This document shows, in pieces, positions 57,194 through 64,000 of a stretch of 64,000 nt of DNA. The translations under genes were made by a program, and so were the position numbers. Source of the stretch: Oenanthe sinensis (taxonomy: Eukaryota > Streptophyta > Magnoliopsida > Apiales > Apiaceae); NCBI GenBank assembly GCA_028671895.1, contig CM053803.1, positions 46,188,786-46,252,785 on the forward strand, given 5' to 3'. The stretch's first letter is position 1. Every line of letters starts with the position of its first letter. The notes under the pieces are model-generated. The model saw only the letters and a list, made by a program, of their open reading frames with translations, did not search any database and was not told the DNA's origin.

Positions 57194-60100
57194 ATGAACA
57201 ATTACAGAACCAAAACGATGCTTACGACGCCGTCGCAACACGGTATCAAACTCGCCGTCAATTTAATCTCCTCTTATTTTGGTGATATTGTCGCTGTAAA
57301 TCTCTCTCTTCTACTTATTGTATCTATATTTGTATCTCTATTTATTATCTATAATATTAGTGTAATTTTTGAAATTTGTTAGTGATTGCTTATACTGAAG
57401 CTATGATGATTATGATTTTGTAGCTTATTTGTGTGTGTGTAATTTGTGTGTACAGAAAGTATGTGAATGTCTTCTCGGAAAAGGAACCCTACCGCTCGTA
57501 CAAATTATACAGTTCACTGAGCTTAGTAAACAGAATGCAGTTAATTCATTACTTGTTCTTATTCAACATAATTGTGTTCAAGCTTTCGCTACTCAGACCG
57601 AAGGTATGTTAGACTTCGATTAATTTCCGTCTTCGTATCAGCATTATCGTTTGTTGTATTTTTGTCGATATTTGAAAAAATATACATGTATGGTTAATTT
57701 CTTGGTTATTTAAGTTAAGTATGTTATGTTATAAGGAATCAAATGGAAAGGTACATTGTAATTAGTATATGTTAATGCAGGCAAGTTTGGAGGTGCTCCG
57801 AGGATTATAACTCAGTATATGGCGTTATTTGATAACATTATTCATCATATGAGGTTTCCGAAATTTATTGCAATAGTGAATGAGGAATTGGGTAAAGAGG
57901 TCAGTTGGCGTGGTGTTTATATATTATTGAAGATTAAGCTATATGTTGGCGGTTAGATTTAATCGTGTTTAGTTTTTCTCTTGCAGTGTGAAGAGATTTT
58001 TGTATGGTTGCTTCAAGATGGCAGACTTTCCTTAAATGATATTGTCGAAAGACATAAAGAACCATCAAGTTAGTATTCCTCACTGCAATCTTCTAATATA
58101 GTTGATCGAAGTTATAAACATTAAAACAATTAAAAACTATACCCTTGGTGATATTATATATATCTGGTATATCGACTTTCCACTCCCAGAAGTAGTCATA
58201 TAAATTATAAAGGGGTGGGGAGATTTTTTGGGTTGAAGATATGCTATAATATTCAGGAATGGGCAAAAGTCTAATTTTTCTAATGAATTGTTGCTCTATA
58301 TTTAGGAAATTCTACAGCTTTGGATGCCTTGCATGAGTGTTTCAAGAAACTTGTGCATGCCCAATATGTGGAACGATGTCCTGCTCCTGAACCATTTCTT
58401 GCTCCACCAACTGAAGAAGAAACTGCTGCAAAGAAGAGAGCTGCTAAATTCACCAAGGTAATTGTCTCTTTGTTTGATTGTTTCTTCAGGAAACAAGGAA
58501 AAATGTGATGTACATCAGTGACCTTGCTAACTTTAATGTCCATAGACCCTTTTGATGTTTCCATTTGTCCTTCTCTCTGCCAGATTCTATACTATTAAGT
58601 TTTCAGTAGTTTTCAGTTGTGATATTCTGTTCTATTAGCGAGGTAAGTGTTGAAGATAATTTTTGGTGAAAGTAAGCTTGACCTTTGTTCAAAACCTGGA
58701 CCTCGTATTTGATAATATACTAATATCATCCCTTCCTTAAATTTCAACTTTACCATTTCAATAATGTTTATATCTTACTAAGTTACTATGTTCTGTTGCA
58801 TTCAAATTTTTTGGAGGTTACATCTTCTAGACAGTAAATTAGTTCTTGAAAATGCAGACAGTGGAAGATACTGTAGAGACACGTGCTTTGGCAGAAGCAT
58901 CTCCTATGGACTCAGTTAGATTTTTACTTGAAACAGATACATGGACCGATGATCCTGATCAAAAGAGCAATGATAATTCTAGTGGCTTGGCTGCTTCTGG
59001 AGAGAAGGTTGATCATGAATTATATCAGAAATACATTCTTGATTATACATTCCAAGTTGCTAACTAATATGTCTCATTTACAGCGGAAGTTGGATGCTTT
59101 GGAGTCCGACACAAAATTGTGGGCTACAAATCAGAAGAAAGAAGTTTTATGGCGTGTAAATTTTGAAGAATTTGTACGACGGCTCAGGCAAAAGGTAAGC
59201 TTGCCTGTGTCTAGCAAACACACTACAAGTGACAACTATTGTTTACCTGTGATATCTTTTTAGACATTAATCAACTGTTTGTATTGGTTAGTGCATCTTG
59301 TATTTGGTACAGTTATGAAACTATAATCTGCAATATCCATAAGCTTATGGAAATTTAATTACCACTATTAGGCTCTGAAATGATGCTTGTTATATTATAA
59401 AGCTTCAAGAAAATACCAGAGAAGGAGTTTGTTTAAAACTGCACATATTTTCTTTTATCGACTGTTTAAAGCAAAATAGTTGATGCTTATATCTCTACCC
59501 TACCTTGAAAACTGTTATTTTTTCCTATCCCTTTATTGAATAAATGAAATCTGAGTAGTTTGAGATTGATTTCCACTCTTACTATGTGTGTGCGCTTTGG
59601 AGAAAATAATGGTTCTCCTTTCTAGATAAAATTCACTGGACCAATTTTGAAAGACTTAATAGCCCAAGTGGTAAGGGCTTATCCTCTATCGTCCCAGGTC
59701 CTGGGTTCGACTCTGGCTCATCACGAGAATTTATTAGAACGGATACTCACTTTGTAAAGCTATAAGCATAATTGGTGGAAAAAAAGTCAGAACTCCTTTA
59801 CTTTTTTTACTTCTTTCTTTGAAAGTGCTACTTGCTGAATTAGGGTATCAGAGTCATCCGTATTTCCAATAAAATGATGACTATTATACATCATGGGTAG
59901 TCCCCTGTGCGGAACTTTGTTAGTAGGCACTTCAAGGTACATTGGCCGTTGAAATCCATAGGTGGTAGTATGGATAACCTTATTTTGGTGGAGATAGATC
60001 TGATCTTGTTTTGTCCTGTAAGATAAATCTGACTGGATATTGTGCTCTCTATGAAGGGAGTATTGTTGTTGGCCACTTGGCCAGAGGCCCAGGATTACCA

Positions 60101-63100
60101 TGGTCGCCGTCCTCCGAAATGGTTGGTAGCCTGTTTGTGTTTTGAATTTTAAATTGTCCTTGGAATTAACATGTCTCCTGTTGCGTTTCTAGTGTCCCTA
60201 GTTCTGTAGACTTTAATGATTGACTATATAGGTTTCCCTTGCGATCCATGGTTTTTCTCTCTTCCATGGGTTAATGGTTTTTCTGTGATTCATCCACCCA
60301 AGCTTATCTTTTCATTGTTTTCTTTCACAAATTCTATCCTGTATTCCTGCATCACCTTCTAGTCCCGGTTTTTTTTTTTGCATGTACATTTTTTTTAGAG
60401 AGCATATGATTGACAGTCGCCAAGGAACCTTATATCTTTCACTCTATTTTAGCCTGTGTCATATTCTACCCCAGAAAGAGGGGAATGGTAGAGTAGATAA
60501 ATCAGGTAGGTAATTCATGCTTCAGTTCAAGTTTGCGGAACCATTTGGTGAATGCATGAAAAGATATTTTGATCATAATATTTCAAAGTTGCTGGTATAT
60601 AAATTTCTTGATGTACTTGTATCGATAAAAGCTCATATTTATCTACTTTTACATCATAGAGTTGCATCGAAAATGTACGATCTCGGCTTGATGCTGGAGC
60701 TGCAACCGTTTTGGGGGCAGTTCTGGAGGCAACTAGAAGAACAGAAACTAAAGTAAAAGTGGAAAGTTCAGGTAATACAATGATCTATCACAACAGTTTA
60801 AAATTTTGATATTGAATTCTCTACTACCAGCACCTGATTTTTTACTATATGATGTGAAGCAAGTTGGCTTGCAATACCTTGATTATTTTTGTCCTCCATC
60901 CTTGAGAGAGAATTTGCAGGCAAGTTATGTAAGTCAAGATTTATAATTCAAATGATAGTTTATGACACAAAACTTAAATCTATTCTCCAACTTCCTTAAA
61001 TTGATCTTTTTAAATGAACTTTTTTGTGGGCAACATACGTATAACTTTCATTTGAGCACAACTAAAAATTGCGCACGTGATATCGACTTGAGTAGAAGAG
61101 CAAGATGGTGTATGTTAATATATAATTAATAATGAGATTTGGGAACTAGTTAATTACAGTTATACTGTCAGTGGTAGATCCATATACAATTTCAGGGTGT
61201 GCAAAGATAGCTTAATTCTTTTTGACAAAAAATATAGTAATAAAAATGTCATACTTCTGTGTTTTTTCAAAACTTCGCATGTTCAATTCTTTATTTGTAT
61301 GCATTTTACTAAGATAAGAATACGTTGGTGCACACATTGTCTCACAACCTCATTATAGCAACATGCTAACTAATAAATTAGGAAGAAGATAACATGTATT
61401 ATTTTTCGCGTGCTTGGTCGTATGCTTGCCACCATGTCCCCCCCCCCCCCCCCCCCCAATATGTTAGTATATAAAAATTCAGGGAAATTTACTACAGAAA
61501 CATGAAATTATGTTATCTTGATTAACAAGAAGGAATTTATTTTATCTTTCTCTTGTTGTAGAAAAATTTGAGGTTTGTAAATCAAATAATAAAGTTTTGA
61601 AATAGCTGAGCAACAAAGTTGTTTGACAGTTTGAAACGAATTTAATTATTAATGATTTATGCATATGGCTGGTCATGTGACAGCCTACTGTTGTGCCAAG
61701 TATTATCAATATGCATAAACTATATGAGTAGGGTGGGGTGTGAGTAGCATTGTATTAGAAATATTTAATGTTCATCCTATTTTTTATTTTAGGTGTGTAT
61801 TCCCCACAAAAATTTGCAGCTTAGCCATTGGCTCATTGCACTTGAAGTGTCAGGCTTAAATTTCTATTTCTTTTACAGTTTCACCAATTAGTAAAGCTTT
61901 TCGGCATGTTGCACTTTTCATTATGAAGATTTATTTAGATGTTGCATCCATAAGAGATGTGCTTGAATTTCTAATTTTTTTTCTTTATATTTGCAGTTCC
62001 TCTGTCTATTGATGACATTATGCAAGAAGTGATAAAGAGCGAAGAAGGTCGTACTATGAACTCAGATCGAGTCAGAGCATCCCTCGCTCAATTGGGGTGT
62101 GATATGCCCAGTATAACAGGAATAGATGAAACTTATAGTATCGGTATTATAATGCATTCCATCTTATCCAGTTATATTGTTTGAATGATATCAAGCTTAA
62201 ATTCCATGAAGTGCTACTGAACCATTGATTCCTTGAGTATAGTTTAACCTGAATTGAGTATTATTCTCATTGCAGATCTGAAGAGAATCCTTGAGCTGGC
62301 TCAAATTCAGGAGGTTTTATTATTTGTTTTTGTTTCAGATTTATAGAAAGAATTAACATGAGCAAATGCAAATCTGATTATATATTATCTGCAGGTGGAA
62401 TCTATTGTGCTGAAAAGATATGGCAGGGAAGCTTGTAGAATTTTCAAGTTACTTCTACAAGCAGATCGCGTTGTTGAGACTGAAATGGTAACAAATATCA
62501 GCCTTGGCACTACAATGTGAATAAAAAGACATGTGTATATGTTTGTCTTGCTTAATGACCCTTAAGAGATTAGCATTTGGAACAGGACAGGAATTGGCAT
62601 CTCAACATTCTCTGTTAAGGCCGTATTGCTCTGTACCAGTTCTAAAGAGTGTAACCATGTGCACTTCCTAGCAGAGTGGCAGTTGGATTCGTAGCATCTG
62701 GAATAATCTATTATATTACACAGTTTTAAATTAATGAAAACTTATTCTATAGATCTCCACCATCTTACTTCCCTAAGAATGCAGCCGTAACATTACACCC
62801 TCCTAGACAAGGAGTTTGTCCTGAAACTCGAACTCTGGATAAGCCTCCCCAAAAGTAACAACATCTTTCAATGCGGAGTACCCAAAGATTGTCTACATTA
62901 GCATCATGAACTTTCTCCCTACAGGCAGAAACTATCAATTTAATGATGAACTTACGACTTGGCACACGAAGCATACCACTTGAATTCATCCATAAACTTC
63001 AAGGACCAGATACTTAAAGTCTCCTTAATCAAACATTACTAGATGTGAAGCATGCTTTTACCAGAGCTTTCAGTTCCATCCAAGAAATGTCATTGTGGAG

Positions 63101-64000
63101 CCCATTATCCTTCTCCCCGCCTTCACATTCCTCAAATAACCATAGTCTCCAATAACTAAACAAGATTGATTTCCAAAGAAATTTTATTGAAATGCTTCCT
63201 CACTATCTACCAGACTCCAATCATCAGAAACTCATAACACTGAACCAACACTGAAATAATTCTGGGAATCATCTTTATTCTCCATTTAATTTAATTCCAT
63301 TTTTTTAATAGAAATTTCTGATTTATTTATTCTCCTTTAGTTATTTACTCTAACATGTCATGTAAAGTTTTAGTGTCAATTATATCATTTTACGTCAGTA
63401 ACTCTAGTCTAGAGCATTCGGAAATTGTCTCAACCTTCATTTACTTACCTTGTTCAATTGTTTGGGTAGTTGTATTGTGGTCTCAACTTGTAGTTTTACA
63501 ATCACTTTACTCTCCATTTAATTTAATTCCTCTGTTTTCTTTTCTTTTGGAAATCTCTGGTTCAGTCATGTACTCGAACATGTCGTGTAAAGTTTAAGCG
63601 AAGTCATCAATTATATCATTTTACAATTTAGAGTATTTAGGACTCACCTCAACCTTCACATATTGATCATTTTCGATTGGCTGGTTAATTGTATTGTGTT
63701 CTTTACATCTAGATTCACCATGGATTTCATTTGCATACTTCATTGCTAGTTGTCAGTGTGGACGTTAATAACCATACATGCTTATGTCTATATGTTGCAT
63801 GTGTTAGAACTTAGGAGGTGACTTGGATCTAATGCATTCTGAATTGTCAAATTATTTTAGTTGTCTTAATATTCAACTAATATGTCTGCTCCAAGTTATG
63901 CAACATGTATGTTGTTTGAGCTGAAATTCTTAAATTGATAGTTTTATTTTATTCTGGACATTTGCATATTTTGAGGTAATATATTATGAATTGAGGAGAA
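57194..64000 (+). CDS. RPC3: RNA polymerase III subunit RPC3 (POLR3C/Rpc82), 5' part of gene
   Basis: Eleven exons: 57194-57295, 57456-57603, 57781-57899, 57987-58068, 58306-58457, 58858-59007, 59084-59194, 60660-60771, 61997-62143, 62276-62313, 62395-62487. All are GT-AG and in phase. The protein begins MNNYRTKTMLTTPSQHGIKL and continues AVNLISSYFGDIVAKVCECL, IIQFTELSKQNAVNSLLVLI, ITQYMALFDNIIHHMRFPKF, LDALHECFKKLVHAQYVERC, KLWATNQKKEVLWRVNFEEF, SCIENVRSRLDAGAATVLGA and VESIVLKRYGREACRIFKLL, which matches RPC3 with its winged-helix domains. RPC3 belongs to the RPC3-RPC6-RPC7 subcomplex needed for initiation at tRNA and 5S genes in the nucleus. The last visible codons are VVETEM; the remaining C-terminal part was not found before the window end, so it lies past a long intron. 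Intron 7 contains a SINE. Confidence 0.93.
59648..59785 (+). mobile_element. tRNA-derived SINE in RPC3 intron 7
   Basis: The head resembles a tRNA: the A-box region TAGCCCAAGTGGTAAGGGC, then the B-box GGTTCGACTC at about 59,703. This is the internal Pol III promoter. The body ends in a short A run (GGTGGAAAAAAAG). A clear target duplication was not found. The size (about 140 bp) fits plant SINEs. Confidence 0.8.
61438..61457. repeat. Poly(C) run in RPC3 intron 8
   Basis: About 20 C residues in a row. The length may be uncertain because such runs are prone to sequencing error. Confidence 0.9.
62488..64000. other. RPC3 intron 11 (open at window end) with repeats
   Basis: No further RPC3 exon was recognised. 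On the minus strand at 62,760-62,990 the reading PEFEFQDKLLV is similar to the C-terminal tail of Gypsy-type pol proteins, so it may be a small retroelement scrap. A tandem duplication follows at about 63,280-63,740. Confidence 0.5.
63280..63740. repeat. Diverged tandem duplication (unit about 230 bp)
   Basis: CTCCATTTAATTTAATTCC occurs at about 63,280 and 63,512. Each is followed by TCTAACATGTCATGTAAAG or its variant, TCAATTATATCATTTTAC, TCAACCTTCA and TTGTATTGTG in the same order. It lies in RPC3 intron 11. Confidence 0.85.

Noticed and set aside
59648..59720. Possible functional tRNA gene
   Set aside because: Only the A- and B-box parts look like a tRNA. The arms do not fold and the sequence continues as a SINE body with an A tail.
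59787..60101. 104-codon minus-strand frame in RPC3 intron 7, with a GTATCAGAG motif nearby
   Set aside because: The motif suggested a primer-binding site, but no LTR boundary or gag follows. Probably an old repeat fragment at most.

Overview
The window is nuclear DNA of a flowering plant, most likely a eudicot. The evidence is AT-rich intergenic DNA, short GT-AG introns, plant-type gene families (P-class PPR, PAR1, ADF, HMA/HIPP-like, GT90), Stowaway MITEs and many Copia-type LTR retrotransposons. An asterid is my guess from general impression only.

Layout. 1-6333 is a nest of decayed minus-strand Copia elements: an LTR start (1-272) sits inside the gag of a second element (273-2401), which sits inside the reverse-transcriptase region of a third (about 2402-6333). 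A single-exon mitochondrial-type PPR gene lies at 7041-8519 (+), and a small three-exon HMA-domain gene at 10326-10874 (-). 10875-14820 is AT-rich and holds repeats only. 14821-30013 is a cluster of GT90 (CAP10/DUF821, Rumi-like) O-glycosyltransferase genes on the + strand. Copy A (14821-18232) is a pseudogene with an exon-1 frameshift, a nonsense codon and a solo LTR in its last exon. Copy C (about 19230-20620) is a fragment split by nested DNA transposons. Copy B (22069-30013) looks intact and encodes 549 aa, with a 5.2-kb first intron full of transposons.

Next come an actin-depolymerising factor gene (30600-32014, -) and a PAR1-family secreted-protein gene (33270-34076, -), then a MITE-rich spacer. 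37661-55732 is the 3' part of one retroelement (long post-pol ORF region, polypurine tract, LTR) split by a complete 13.5-kb Copia element (38577-52121) with identical 5-bp target duplications and nearly identical 1,798-bp LTRs. Its gag-protease-integrase-RT-RNase H order is recognisable, but every domain is broken. From 57194 to the window end is the 5' two-thirds or so of the RNA polymerase III subunit gene RPC3 (eleven exons seen, + strand); the rest lies outside.

The host genes are unrelated housekeeping or small plant-family genes and form no operon-like unit. The notable content is transposon archaeology: several insertions can be dated relative to each other through target duplications, solo LTRs and nesting. 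There are also two unexplained short-motif patterns in the retroelements: a dispersed AACTCTGA octamer, and palindromes built on CCGATAGTTA. I found no CRISPR array, rRNA or functional tRNA gene.
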